Shown: positions 18,198 through 26,294 of the stretch, in pieces
Numbering within the stretch: the first letter of the stretch is position 1
How the letters are laid out: every line of letters begins with the position of its first letter
Source: Shouchella clausii
Lineage (GTDB): Bacteria > Bacillota > Bacilli > Bacillales > Bacillaceae_D
NCBI RefSeq assembly: GCF_002250115.1
Contig: NZ_CP019985.1
Location: 1,426,001-1,490,000 of the forward strand
Direction: 5' to 3'
DNA length: 64,000 bases
Notes under the pieces: model-generated
Databases searched by the model: none
What the model saw: only the letters and a program-made list of their open reading frames with translations
Told to the model about the DNA's origin: nothing
Translations under genes and position numbers: made by a program

Positions 18198-19238
18198 TTA
18201 AGAGTCTTGGCTGCTTTTGGCGCCGCTTTGGTGGCTTTCAATAAATGTCCAAACGTCTTTAGGCAAAGGAATTCCTTCTTTTTGCCTAGTTTCATAGGTG
18301 TTCGCTTCTGGATCGCCTGGGGCAAGCACTTGTGAGAACCCATCGGCTGGCGGCACTTGGCGGAGTTCGCGAACCATTTGGTCGATTTGTGTAGGGAAAG
18401 AAACAGCAGGGGCAAATGCTTCTGTGTCAATCGCGATAAAGAAATGGCCTAAACGCCGGTACTGGTCATAATCGCCATACATTTTCGTAACGTGTGGACC
18501 GAACGCTGAGGCAGTCAATAACGCAGAAAAAATTTCAATAACCATGGCGAGCCCATATCCTTTTGCGCCGCCAAACGGCAATAAATATGCGACTTCATTC
18601 GGATTAGTTGTCGTTTTCCCCTCTTTGTCAACGCCCCAGTTTGCGGGAATCGAGTTGCCACTTGCCTGGGCATTTAAAATTTTGCCGAATGCGGCTTCGC
18701 TTGTCGCAAAATCTAAAATAACCGGCTTTTCAGCCTCAGCAGGGAAACCAAAAGCAATCGGGTTTGTGCCAAAGAAGGGCGCTTTTCCTCCAAATGGGAC
18801 AACGGCTTTGTCGGTTTGCGACATCGCGATCCCAATGACATTGCTGTGTGCCGCTTGTTGGACAAAGTAGGACAATGCGCCACAGTGGCTGCTGTTTTGT
18901 ACAGCGACCGCGCCGATGCCGTTGTTTTTCGCAAGCTGGATGGCGTGGTCCATCGCCTTTTTAGAAGCTGGGTGCCCGAGCCCATGGTCGGCGTCGTAAA
19001 CAGCGGTTGATGGAGTCATTTGCTTGATCGTTGGCTGTGGGTTGGTCTTTAAGCCGCCAGCGGCAATTCGCTTTAAATAGTGTTCGACACGCATAACACC
19101 GTGTGAATCGACACCGCGCAAATTTGCATGGACAAGGACATCCGCGGCAATGTGGGCGTCCTCCTCGTTCACATTGGCGTTGATAAAGGCATTGGCTACC
19201 GCATGTTGCAGCTGTTTGGTTTGAATACGAATGGCCAT
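18198..19238 (-). CDS. Malate/L-lactate dehydrogenase (LDH2) family oxidoreductase, ureidoglycolate-dehydrogenase-like
   Basis: A 346-aa NAD(P)-dependent 2-hydroxyacid dehydrogenase of the LDH2/MDH2 fold. Conserved marks: RGVDSHGVMR (about residues 41-50) with the catalytic His, SSHCGALSYFVQQAA, VPFGGKAPFFGTNP.AFG.P and GGAKGYGLAM. As I recall the E. coli protein, the pattern NSIP..W.VDK.G..TT and the SYFVQQAA block are closest to ureidoglycolate dehydrogenase AllD; sulfolactate or diketogulonate dehydrogenases are alternatives. AAGGAGGAG precedes ATG 19238. It is divergent from a GntR regulator and DctPQM transporter, so the imported acid is probably its substrate. Confidence 0.85.
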   Translation of the reverse strand: MAIRIQTKQLQHAVANAFINANVNEEDAHIAADVLVHANLRGVDSHGVMRVEHYLKRIAAGGLKTNPQPTIKQMTPSTAVYDADHGLGHPASKKAMDHAIQLAKNNGIGAVAVQNSSHCGALSYFVQQAAHSNVIGIAMSQTDKAVVPFGGKAPFFGTNPIAFGFPAEAEKPVILDFATSEAAFGKILNAQASGNSIPANWGVDKEGKTTTNPNEVAYLLPFGGAKGYGLAMVIEIFSALLTASAFGPHVTKMYGDYDQYRRLGHFFIAIDTEAFAPAVSFPTQIDQMVRELRQVPPADGFSQVLAPGDPEANTYETRQKEGIPLPKDVWTFIESHQSGAKSSQDS

Positions 19239-19281
19239 AAAAACTCCTCCTTAATGAAAGCGTTTTACTTTCTGCTGATTT

Positions 19282-19317
19282 CATACTACCATATTTGCAT
19301 GGTAGTATGGTAGTATG
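19282..19317. promoter_or_regulatory. Three-armed operator between the AllD-like gene and gntR
   Basis: CATACTACCAT (19282-19292) is an exact inverted repeat of ATGGTAGTATG (19299-19309), and the right arm recurs overlapping at 19307-19317. The array covers the shared promoter region of the divergent genes and is the likely site of the adjacent GntR protein. Confidence 0.7.
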
Positions 19318-19347
19318 TTAGTTGAAGAATGAAGAGGAGGTGAATCC

Positions 19348-20028
19348 ATGGATCGATTTGTCAGAAAGCGGTATTCGACAACCGATTTTGTCTATGAAAC
19401 GATTAAAGAGCAAATAATGACGCTCGTCCTTCCCCCAGGTTCCTCAATTTCCGAAAAGGATATTGCGGAAGAACTGGAAGTAAGCCGGACGCCTGTGCGT
19501 GAATCGTTTCTAAGGCTATCGGAAGATGATTTGCTCGATATTCGCCCACAACGTGGCTCGTTTGTGACAAAAATTGATCTTTCTCATGTGGAAGATGCCC
19601 GTTTTCTACGGGAACACATGGAAGTGGCTACGATTCGGTTAGCCTGTGAAACAGTGACTGAAAAAGCATTGCTTTTATTAGAAGAAAATGTCGTTAAACA
19701 AAAACAGGCAAAAGAGCGTGAAGATGAAGAGGAACTGTTTGCATTAGACCGTGAATTTCATCGTCTCATTTCAGAGGGCACGGGGAAATTGCGGATTTGG
19801 GAAGTCGTACAAAAAATGAACACACACTTAAATAGAGCGCTGAAGCTAAGCATCCATTCAAAACTAAATTGGAATTTATTGATCCAGCACCATGAGGGAA
19901 TGGCGCAAGCGATACGCGCGAAACAAGCAGATGAGGCTGAAGCGCTTGTCCGTGACCACCTTAAATTAATTACGTATGACCAATACGAGCTAAAGGAAGC
20001 CTATCCAACTTATTTTGAAGAGGAATGA
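19348..20028 (+). CDS. GntR family regulator (FadR/FCD subfamily)
   Basis: A 226-aa regulator with an N-terminal winged HTH (about residues 12-75: ISEKDIAEELEVSRTPVRE, LLDIRPQRGSFV) and a C-terminal all-helical FCD ligand domain (about 85-212, with the metal-ligand type residues in DREFHRLI and HHEGMAQAI). AGAGGAGGTG precedes the ATG. It is divergent from the AllD-like gene and upstream of the DctPQM genes, and a three-arm repeat stands in the promoter gap. It probably controls both units in response to the transported organic acid. Confidence 0.92.
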   Translation: MDRFVRKRYSTTDFVYETIKEQIMTLVLPPGSSISEKDIAEELEVSRTPVRESFLRLSEDDLLDIRPQRGSFVTKIDLSHVEDARFLREHMEVATIRLACETVTEKALLLLEENVVKQKQAKEREDEEELFALDREFHRLISEGTGKLRIWEVVQKMNTHLNRALKLSIHSKLNWNLLIQHHEGMAQAIRAKQADEAEALVRDHLKLITYDQYELKEAYPTYFEEE

Positions 20029-20152
20029 CATATGAACAAACGTGGAGTCCGCTTGTGCTTGTTCGGTCTTTGAAAAAGGATTGGAGGCCGGGCAAGTCGG
20101 CACGCAATTCGTAGGAATGTCTGTTCAACAAGAGTAATGAGGAGGGACAACG

Positions 20153-21163
20153 GTGAAAAAAACAGTCGGCGTTCTTTTTGCAGCCTTGGCACTAGCCTTA
20201 AGCGGATGCACAACGACAGCAGTTAGCGGGGACGATGGAGAAGTCACACGCTGGAAAATGACCCATATTTCCGACTCGAGCCATTTATGGCATAAGACCG
20301 CTGAGGAATTTGCCAGGCTTGTCGAAGAAAAAACGAATGGAAATGTCATCATCGATATTTATCCGAATAGTCAGTTGGGCAATGAAGTGGACAACATTAA
20401 TTCGATCCGCTTTGGCGCGACCGATTTGACGATTACCGGCGAAACATTGGAAGTGTGGACGCCAAACGCTATTTTGTTAGCGGTTCCATATGCATTTGAA
20501 GACCAAGACCATATGGAGCGTGTGATTGAGGGCGAGATCGGTAAAAAGATTGAACAAGATATACAGGAAGACGTCGGTTTAACGCCATTGTTTTATATGC
20601 AACGGGCGCCGCGGAACTTGACGTCGAATTACCCGATTTCGACGCCGGAAGAGTTGCGTGGGTTTAGCATGCGTGTGCCAAACGTGCCGCTGTTCCTTGA
20701 CGCTTGGGCTGAAGCTGGGGCAAGCCCGCAAGTTATTAGTTTGAATGAAGTCTTTACTGGTTTACAGCAAGGGGTAATTGAAGGCCAAGAAAATCCAAAT
20801 GATTTAATTGATAGCAATGGCTTTTATGAAGTCCAACAATATTTAAATTTGACGGAGCATGTCCGCTCATGGATTTATGTCGTAGTCGGTACCGAGCAAT
20901 TGAAAGCGTTGCCAGAAGACGAGCAGGCCGCTGTGTTGGAAGCGGCAGAGGAAGCGGAGGCGTATGCCCAGAGCTTGTTGGAGGAAGAAACGGAATTGGT
21001 TTTGGAGCGTCTTTTATCACGAGGGATGACATTGAATGAAGAAGTCGACCAAGACGCTTTCCGCGAGGCGATGTTGCCTGCTTTAAAACAAAACTTAGGA
21101 AAAGAACAGTATGAGCTTTATCTGCAAATGGTAGCAGAGGGAGAGGAAGGAGGCAGCGAATGA
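20153..21163 (+). CDS. dctP: TRAP transporter substrate-binding lipoprotein (DctP family)
   Basis: Extracytoplasmic binding protein, 336 aa, of a sodium-coupled TRAP importer. The lipobox LSGC at residues 16-19 marks a lipoprotein. DctP motifs include SSHLWHKTAEEFARLVEEKT, GNEVDNINSIRFGATDLTI, a PRNLTSNYPISTPEELRG block with the carboxylate-binding Arg in GFSMRVPNVP, and VFTGLQQGVIEGQENP. Start is GTG 20153 behind GAGGAGGG. It overlaps dctQ by 4 bp. Family substrates are C4-dicarboxylates, sugar acids and other carboxylates. Confidence 0.93.
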   Translation: MKKTVGVLFAALALALSGCTTTAVSGDDGEVTRWKMTHISDSSHLWHKTAEEFARLVEEKTNGNVIIDIYPNSQLGNEVDNINSIRFGATDLTITGETLEVWTPNAILLAVPYAFEDQDHMERVIEGEIGKKIEQDIQEDVGLTPLFYMQRAPRNLTSNYPISTPEELRGFSMRVPNVPLFLDAWAEAGASPQVISLNEVFTGLQQGVIEGQENPNDLIDSNGFYEVQQYLNLTEHVRSWIYVVVGTEQLKALPEDEQAAVLEAAEEAEAYAQSLLEEETELVLERLLSRGMTLNEEVDQDAFREAMLPALKQNLGKEQYELYLQMVAEGEEGGSE

Positions 21164-21639
21164 AGGCGATTTCGATTCTTGATAAGCTATTGGCTTGGGC
21201 AACATTATTGTTATTTACAGCCCTTCTTGCTGTAGTAGTGATTCAAATTTTGGGCCGTTACCTTCCGTACAACGCTATTTGGACCGAGGAATTATCGCGA
21301 TACTTGTTTGTGTACGCCATTACGACCGCTGCTCCATTAGCATTGCGCAAGAACGAGTTTATCCGTGTCGATATGGTCTTAGCGCCATTAAAAGAAAAGA
21401 CAAAACGCCTTTATGAAAGCATTATTTTAGGGCTTGTCTTTGCTTTTAGTGTCGTTTTGTTCGTCGAAGGGATTCGCTTTTATCAGCTCGGCCTTGATTT
21501 TATCGCGCCAACAATGGGTTTTTCGATGAGTTATGTGTATGCTGCTGTCCCTTTATTGGCGTTTTTAATCATGGTGTATTCGCTTGTTTCGATTGTGGAC
21601 CGGACGAAGCCGTTGGAAAAGGAGGGGAATGAAGAATGA
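21160..21639 (+). CDS. dctQ: TRAP transporter small permease (DctQ family)
   Basis: Four-TM membrane subunit of 159 aa, the usual DctQ length. Family motif WTEELSRYLFVY is at about residues 41-52 and RKNEFIRVD at about 63-71, with hydrophobic segments near 10-30, 45-62, 87-108 and 123-145. It starts in an ATGA overlap with dctP and ends in an ATGA overlap with dctM, so the three are translationally coupled. It brings together the binding protein and the DctM channel. Confidence 0.92.
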   Translation: MKAISILDKLLAWATLLLFTALLAVVVIQILGRYLPYNAIWTEELSRYLFVYAITTAAPLALRKNEFIRVDMVLAPLKEKTKRLYESIILGLVFAFSVVLFVEGIRFYQLGLDFIAPTMGFSMSYVYAAVPLLAFLIMVYSLVSIVDRTKPLEKEGNEE

Positions 21640-22910
21640 TGTCGTTATTATTGGTCGGATTGTTCTTATTTTTTATTATGGCAGGGATTCCAATTGCGTT
21701 TAGCCTTGGCCTGTCTTCGTTGATTTATTTGCTTATCGCAGGCATTCCTTTGACGATCATTCCCCAAACGATGCTGTCCGGGATCAATTCATTTGTGTTG
21801 CTCGCCATTCCAGCCTTTATTCTTGCTGGAAATTTAATGAACGCAGGGGGAATCACCACACGGATCATTGATTTTGCCAATGCCGTTGTTGGCCACATCC
21901 GCGGCGGGCTAGCGTTAACAAATGTCGCTTCTTCACTTGGGTTTGCGGGCATTTCAGGTACGGCATTGTCCGACACAGCAAGCATTGGCTCAGTAATGAT
22001 TCCGGCGATGAAAAAACAAGGGTATGGCGCCGGTTTTTCCGCTGCGGTTACGTCCATTTCCTCAACTGTTGGCCCGATGCTTCCGCCATCTTTGCCAATG
22101 ATCATTATTGGTACTCTCGCCAGCGTCTCGATCGGCGATTTGTTTCTTGCTGGTGCTATTCCTGGCATTCTATTGGCGATCGGCTTTTTAGTCGTTACGT
22201 ATATCATTTCTGTGAAGCGCGGTTATCCAAAAGGAGAACGGCAGCCGTTTAAAACAGTCGTCACGTCGTTTTTTGGCGCTTTCTGGGCGTTGTTTATGGT
22301 CTTTATCATTTTATGGGGCATTCTTGGCGGCTATTTTACGCCAACAGAAGCAGCGGTCGTTTGTGTGTTGTACGCATTGGTCGTCGGCGGTTTTGTTTAT
22401 CGGGAGCTTAACTTTAAAGAAGTGCCAGGGCTGCTTGTTAGCACACTGCGGTCGACGTCCTCGATTCTGTTGCTTGTTGGTTTCGCCAATCTGTTCGGCT
22501 GGATTTTGGTTTCCGAAGGTGTGCCTGTATTAATCGCAAATGGGATTTTGTCGATTACAGATAACCCAATTCTTGTCATTCTTCTTATCATTCTTTTATT
22601 GCTTGTGATCGGCATGTTCATGGAAACGATTGCAGCTCTTGTGATTTTATTCCCTGTCTTATTGCCTGTCGCTACAAGCGTCGGAATGGATCCTGTCCAT
22701 TTTGGCGTAGTGATGGTATTGACATTGATGATTGGTTTGTCCACTCCGCCAGTAGGCGTCTGTTTGTTTGTTGCTTCTAGCTTTGCGAAAGTGCCAATCG
22801 GCAAAACCGTTAAAGAACTGGTGCCATACTTTGCGATTGCCATTGTTGTGTTGCTGGTTGTCGCCTATATTCCCCAACTATCTTTATTCTTGCCTAGTTT
22901 GTTTGAATGA
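21636..22910 (+). CDS. dctM: TRAP transporter large permease (DctM family)
   Basis: Main transport subunit, 424 aa, about 12 TM helices. Diagnostic marks: GIPIAFSLGLSSL near the N-terminus, AIPAFILAGNLMNAGGIT (about residues 57-74), SSLGFAGISGTALSDTASIGSVMIPAM (given as SGTALSDTASIG), a PPSLPMIIIG block, GGYFTPTEAAVV, and GLSTPPVGVCLFV near residue 370. It couples substrate uptake to a sodium gradient. Last gene of the dctPQM operon; a terminator follows directly. Confidence 0.94.
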   Translation: MMSLLLVGLFLFFIMAGIPIAFSLGLSSLIYLLIAGIPLTIIPQTMLSGINSFVLLAIPAFILAGNLMNAGGITTRIIDFANAVVGHIRGGLALTNVASSLGFAGISGTALSDTASIGSVMIPAMKKQGYGAGFSAAVTSISSTVGPMLPPSLPMIIIGTLASVSIGDLFLAGAIPGILLAIGFLVVTYIISVKRGYPKGERQPFKTVVTSFFGAFWALFMVFIILWGILGGYFTPTEAAVVCVLYALVVGGFVYRELNFKEVPGLLVSTLRSTSSILLLVGFANLFGWILVSEGVPVLIANGILSITDNPILVILLIILLLLVIGMFMETIAALVILFPVLLPVATSVGMDPVHFGVVMVLTLMIGLSTPPVGVCLFVASSFAKVPIGKTVKELVPYFAIAIVVLLVVAYIPQLSLFLPSLFE

Positions 22911-22922
22911 CGTAAACGGCTG

Positions 22923-22960
22923 AGACCCTGTGCCACCTGGTACAGGGTCTTCTACTTTTT
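22923..22960 (+). terminator. Terminator of dctPQM
   Basis: AGACCCTGT (22923-22931) pairs with ACAGGGTCT (22942-22950), followed by TCTACTTTTT. The right arm with its flank (GGTACAGGGTCT) recurs in the citR terminator at 25112-25123. Confidence 0.8.
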
Positions 22961-23007
22961 AGCAAACACTTGCTGCATCGTTGTTTCCTTCAGTCCAGGC
23001 TTTTGAC

Positions 23008-24090
23008 CTATTGGCCGCAGTATTGTTGTTGTGGCCTCATAATGCGGTTGTCTTGGCTTTGTTCGATGACATGGCTGCACCAACCGACGATGCGGCTTAC
23101 GCAAAATGTCGGTGTAAACCATTCTCGTTTGAGGCGAAGCGCTTCCATAATCGCAGCAGCGTAATATTCAACGTTCGCATGAAGCTGGCGGCCTGGCTTG
23201 TATTCCGCTAAAAGCTGCGTTGCTAGTTGTTCAATTGCCACTGCTTCGTTTAAAAATGTCTCTTGGTTGTCGAGGTTTTTTAAAACGTCACGCAATGCGT
23301 TGGCGCGAGGGTCGGTCGTTTTATAAACACGGTGGCCAAAGCCCATCAAACGCTCGCCGCGTTCAAGCTTTTCCCGCAGCAACGCTTCGCTGCTTGTGTC
23401 AGCCGTTTGGATTTCACTGAAAAGCTCAAGTACACCAGTGGGTGCACCGCCGTGCAGCCTTCCTTTTAACGCGCCGAGCGCCCCACAAATAGCCGAACGA
23501 AGATCCGCTTCTGTAGAGGCGACCACACGCGCCGCAAACGTTGACGCATTCATGCCATGTTCCGCTGTCAATATGAAATAAGCGCTTAAAGCACGAACGT
23601 GAGCTGCATGTGGCTTATCGCCAGTGAGCATATACAAGTAATTGGCAACGTGGTTGAGCGATGGGTCTGGTTCAATTACGTCTTTGCCGCAACTCTTGTT
23701 GGCCCATGCAGCCACAATTGTTGGAACGATCGCGATGAGGGCCATCGCTTCTTGTCGTTGCGGGGGCCAGCTTTCCTTGCCTGTGTAACTAGAAATCAAG
23801 GTTCGTAACGCGTCCATTAGGCTAAGTTCTTTCGGCAAAGCAGCGAGCAGCTTTTTCAAATCGTCTGGCAAAGGCCGCATCGTTTTCAAGGCAGTGGAAA
23901 AATCGTCTTTTTCTGTTTCCGTTGGCCTTTTTCCGTTTAACAGTAAGTAAGCGACGTCTTCAAAGTCAGCAGATTTCGCAAGTTCTTCTGCTTGATAACC
24001 TCGGTAAAGCAGTGTTCCTTGTTCGCCATCGATTGCACTAATCGTCGTTTTCGCGACGATTACATTCTCCAACCCTTTTGCATACAACAT
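23008..24090 (-). CDS. citA: Citrate synthase (CitA type)
   Basis: Condenses acetyl-CoA and oxaloacetate to citrate; 360 aa, the length of the short Bacillus enzymes. Motifs: DGEQGTLLYRGY (about residues 21-32), ILTAEHGMNASTFAARVVAST with the active-site His (given here as AEHGMNASTF), LHGGAPTGVLEL, GFGHRVYKT.DPRA with the second active-site His, and HANVEYYAA. AGGGGGA precedes ATG 24090. It is divergent from a LysR gene exactly as citA/citR of B. subtilis, so it is the secondary synthase CitA rather than CitZ, likely repressed by CitR. A methylcitrate synthase role cannot be excluded. Confidence 0.9.
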   Translation of the reverse strand: MLYAKGLENVIVAKTTISAIDGEQGTLLYRGYQAEELAKSADFEDVAYLLLNGKRPTETEKDDFSTALKTMRPLPDDLKKLLAALPKELSLMDALRTLISSYTGKESWPPQRQEAMALIAIVPTIVAAWANKSCGKDVIEPDPSLNHVANYLYMLTGDKPHAAHVRALSAYFILTAEHGMNASTFAARVVASTEADLRSAICGALGALKGRLHGGAPTGVLELFSEIQTADTSSEALLREKLERGERLMGFGHRVYKTTDPRANALRDVLKNLDNQETFLNEAVAIEQLATQLLAEYKPGRQLHANVEYYAAAIMEALRLKREWFTPTFCVSRIVGWCSHVIEQSQDNRIMRPQQQYCGQ

Positions 24091-24168
24091 ATTTCAATCC
24101 CCCTAAAATCATTTTCTTTATCATAGCGCCATGGTAATCTAAATGAAATTAAATTATTTATCCATTTT

Positions 24169-24187
24169 TGATTAAGATATTTAATCA
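24169..24187. promoter_or_regulatory. Palindrome in the citA-citR gap, probable CitR site
   Basis: TGATTAA-GATAT-TTAATCA is a 7-5-7 palindrome directly upstream of the citR ribosome binding site, in the place expected for autoregulation by a LysR protein; its ends fit the T-N11-A type pattern. Confidence 0.5.
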
Positions 24188-24200
24188 GTGGAGGGCGAAA

Positions 24201-25076
24201 ATGAATATACATTGGATTGAAAGCTTTCTTGCCGCAGCCAAATATGAAAACTTCCGTAAAGCAGCTGCCTATTTATACGTTTCCCAGCCGACTGTCACTG
24301 TCCATATTCACCAGCTTGAGAAAGCGCTAGGCGTGCCTTTGTTTAAACGGACTGGAAGGCAAGTCATGTTGACTGCTTACGGCAAGTCGTACCTTCCTTA
24401 TGCACGGAGCATCTATGACGCGTACCATGAAGGCATTGCCTTTATCAGCAAAAAACGGCAAGGGTATGAAAGCACGCTAAAAATCGCTGTCTCGCCGTTG
24501 GTCGCTTCCAGTTATTTGCCTTACTGGGTCAAAGCATTCGTGAAAAAACAAGCAGCAACAGAAGTGGTAGTCGACGTGGTTGAGTCAGCTGTGATCGGCC
24601 AAATGGTGGAAGCAGGGCGTGCCGATGTTGGCTTGTCGAGAATGCCTGTTGAACAGACAGGGAGCGAGTGTATGCGTCTACAAACAGAAAAGCTCCTCTT
24701 TGTCGTTCCCCATGACGGCCGTGATGCAGAGAATGGCCCACCTATTCATTATGAAGAGGCGCTAGCTGAGATGGTGCTTTTAAGCGGCAACCATCCTGTC
24801 TATTGGGAAGAAGTGTTGCTTGCGTGCAGGCGGACTGTGCCTGGCCTGAAGGAAATGCACGTTTCGCAAGTGCATGTCACAAAGCGGTTTATTGAGGAAG
24901 GACTCGGCTGTTCCATATTGCCGGAATCGGCGGTGCGGCGGGAATTGGCAGAGGGCCGCATGCTAGAAGCAGAAACGGCTGGCCTCCCTTTGCCAACCGT
25001 TTCTACTTACATGGTGACAAAATCGCCTTCAGCCGAAACAGAAGCATTTGTGAAGCTGGTCAAATCATTGGCTTAA
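24201..25076 (+). CDS. citR: LysR family regulator, CitR-like
   Basis: A 291-aa LysR-type regulator. The N-terminal winged HTH (about residues 1-60) reads FRKAAAYLYVSQPTVTVHIH then LEKALGVPLFKRTGR; the C-terminal effector domain (about 88-290) is of the periplasmic-binding type. ATG 24201 has GTGGAGGGCG upstream; the frame extension to 24168 has none. Gene order, divergent to a citrate synthase, matches B. subtilis citR, a repressor of citA. Effector unknown. Confidence 0.87.
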   Translation: MNIHWIESFLAAAKYENFRKAAAYLYVSQPTVTVHIHQLEKALGVPLFKRTGRQVMLTAYGKSYLPYARSIYDAYHEGIAFISKKRQGYESTLKIAVSPLVASSYLPYWVKAFVKKQAATEVVVDVVESAVIGQMVEAGRADVGLSRMPVEQTGSECMRLQTEKLLFVVPHDGRDAENGPPIHYEEALAEMVLLSGNHPVYWEEVLLACRRTVPGLKEMHVSQVHVTKRFIEEGLGCSILPESAVRRELAEGRMLEAETAGLPLPTVSTYMVTKSPSAETEAFVKLVKSLA

Positions 25077-25096
25077 TGCTTGAACCTACGGGTTAG

Positions 25097-25123
25097 AGAG
25101 ACCCTTGACGGTACAGGGTCTCT
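25097..25123 (+). terminator. Hairpin after citR
   Basis: AGAGACCCT (25097-25105) pairs with AGGGTCTCT (25115-25123). The T run is poor (TATATCG), so it may be a weak terminator. It shares GGTACAGGGTCT with the hairpin at 22923-22950 on the other side of citA. Confidence 0.5.
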
Positions 25124-25179
25124 TATATCGTCATGTCCTTTTAATGTATTTTTCTAAATGTTCTCTTTATCGAAATGTC

Positions 25180-25235
25180 TTGAATTCAATTTGTAATGTT
25201 GTATACTTGTAATACAACTTATAAAAGCGCTTTCA
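25180..25235 (+). promoter_or_regulatory. Promoter with FadR-type GntR site and cre-like site for the TAXI-TRAP operon
   Basis: TTGAAT (25180-25185), a 16-base spacer and TATACT (25202-25207) form a promoter. TTGTAATACAA (25207-25217) fits the FadR-subfamily consensus TNGTNNNACNA and sits on the start of transcription. TAAAAGCGCTTTCA (25222-25235) matches cre except for one base (A for G at position 2). The two GntR genes downstream are the likely partners of the first site. Confidence 0.6.
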
Positions 25236-25257
25236 TTGTGAGGAGGAAAACGAAGCC

Positions 25258-26250
25258 ATGAAAAAGCGACTGTTATTGTTATTATTCGTATGTTCTTTCA
25301 TTATGCTCGCTTCCTGTAACAACAAAGATTATCAGTATTTTTCGATTGCAACCGCTTCCACTGGTGGGACGTATTATCCGATTGGTGTTGGCATGGGGAA
25401 TCTATGGACAGAAGAACTAATGGACCAAGGGATCCGGGCAACGGGGCAGTCTTCTGCTGGATCAGTCGAAAATATTGACTTGTTACAGAAGGGAGAAGCA
25501 CAACTTGCGATTTTACAAGGATTAATTGGCGATCAAGCATTCAACGGGACGGGAATCTATGAAGGCCGGGTCTATGAAGACTTGCGTTCGATCACATTCC
25601 TCTGGCCGAATGTGGAACACTTTGTTTTGCAAAACAGCCAAATCGAAACGGGGACGATTGCCGATATTGAAGGGAAAAGCTTCTCTGTAGGGCCACAGGC
25701 AAGCGGCACGGAACAGTCAACATTAGCGATTATGCGTGGTATTGACCTGACAACGGCTGACATTCAGCCAGAATACCTTGGCTACGATGATACCATTTCG
25801 GCGATGCGTGATGGACGATTACATGGAGGTTCTTTGCCGGCCGGTGTGCCCGTTACGGCGATTACAGATATGTATGCTAGTGGCGTGCGTGCCGATGTCC
25901 TTGATGTTTCCGATGAGCAACTTGAATCCATTAATCAGTCTGCCAATGTGTTTTTTCGCTATATCATTCCTGCTGGCACCTATCCGAGAAAAGAGGAAGA
26001 TATTCATACCATTGCACAGTCGAACTTTCTCGCCACGGATAAAGAGCAAGATGAAGAGATGGTTTACTTGTTAACGAAAACATTGTACGAAAACCTTGAT
26101 TTTATGTATGAAGTTCATAGTTCAGCTCGGGAAATGTCCTTAGATACCGCATTAAATGGTGTGTCAGTCCCCCTTCATCCAGGTGCTTATAAGTACTATC
26201 AAGAACAAGGCGTCGACATCCCTGACGAATTACGCCCACCTGAACTATAG
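25258..26250 (+). CDS. TAXI family TRAP transporter solute-binding lipoprotein
   Basis: Extracytoplasmic receptor, 330 aa. Lipobox LASC at about residues 17-20, then the hallmark ATASTGGTYYPIG (about 31-43) of TAXI proteins, SAGSVENIDLLQKGEAQLAI and GPQASGTEQSTLAI. GAGGAGG lies upstream of ATG. It works with the fused permease that follows. TAXI systems import dicarboxylates such as 2-oxoglutarate, glutamate or related acids in studied cases; the neighbouring 2-hydroxyacid oxidases suggest a 2-hydroxy acid here. Promoter carries GntR and cre-like sites. Confidence 0.92.
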   Translation: MKKRLLLLLFVCSFIMLASCNNKDYQYFSIATASTGGTYYPIGVGMGNLWTEELMDQGIRATGQSSAGSVENIDLLQKGEAQLAILQGLIGDQAFNGTGIYEGRVYEDLRSITFLWPNVEHFVLQNSQIETGTIADIEGKSFSVGPQASGTEQSTLAIMRGIDLTTADIQPEYLGYDDTISAMRDGRLHGGSLPAGVPVTAITDMYASGVRADVLDVSDEQLESINQSANVFFRYIIPAGTYPRKEEDIHTIAQSNFLATDKEQDEEMVYLLTKTLYENLDFMYEVHSSAREMSLDTALNGVSVPLHPGAYKYYQEQGVDIPDELRPPEL

Positions 26251-26294
26251 AAGTGAAACCTAACAAAAAGTTTTCTTTCACAAAGGAGGAGGTC

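Noticed and set aside
17949-18335. Plus-strand 128-codon open frame downstream of the chemoreceptor
   Set aside because: TTG start without ribosome site; its second half is antisense to the well-supported AllD-like gene.
19257-19270. TGAAAGCGTTTTAC as a cre site for the AllD-like gene
   Set aside because: Two mismatches in the conserved CA end of the consensus; too weak to call.
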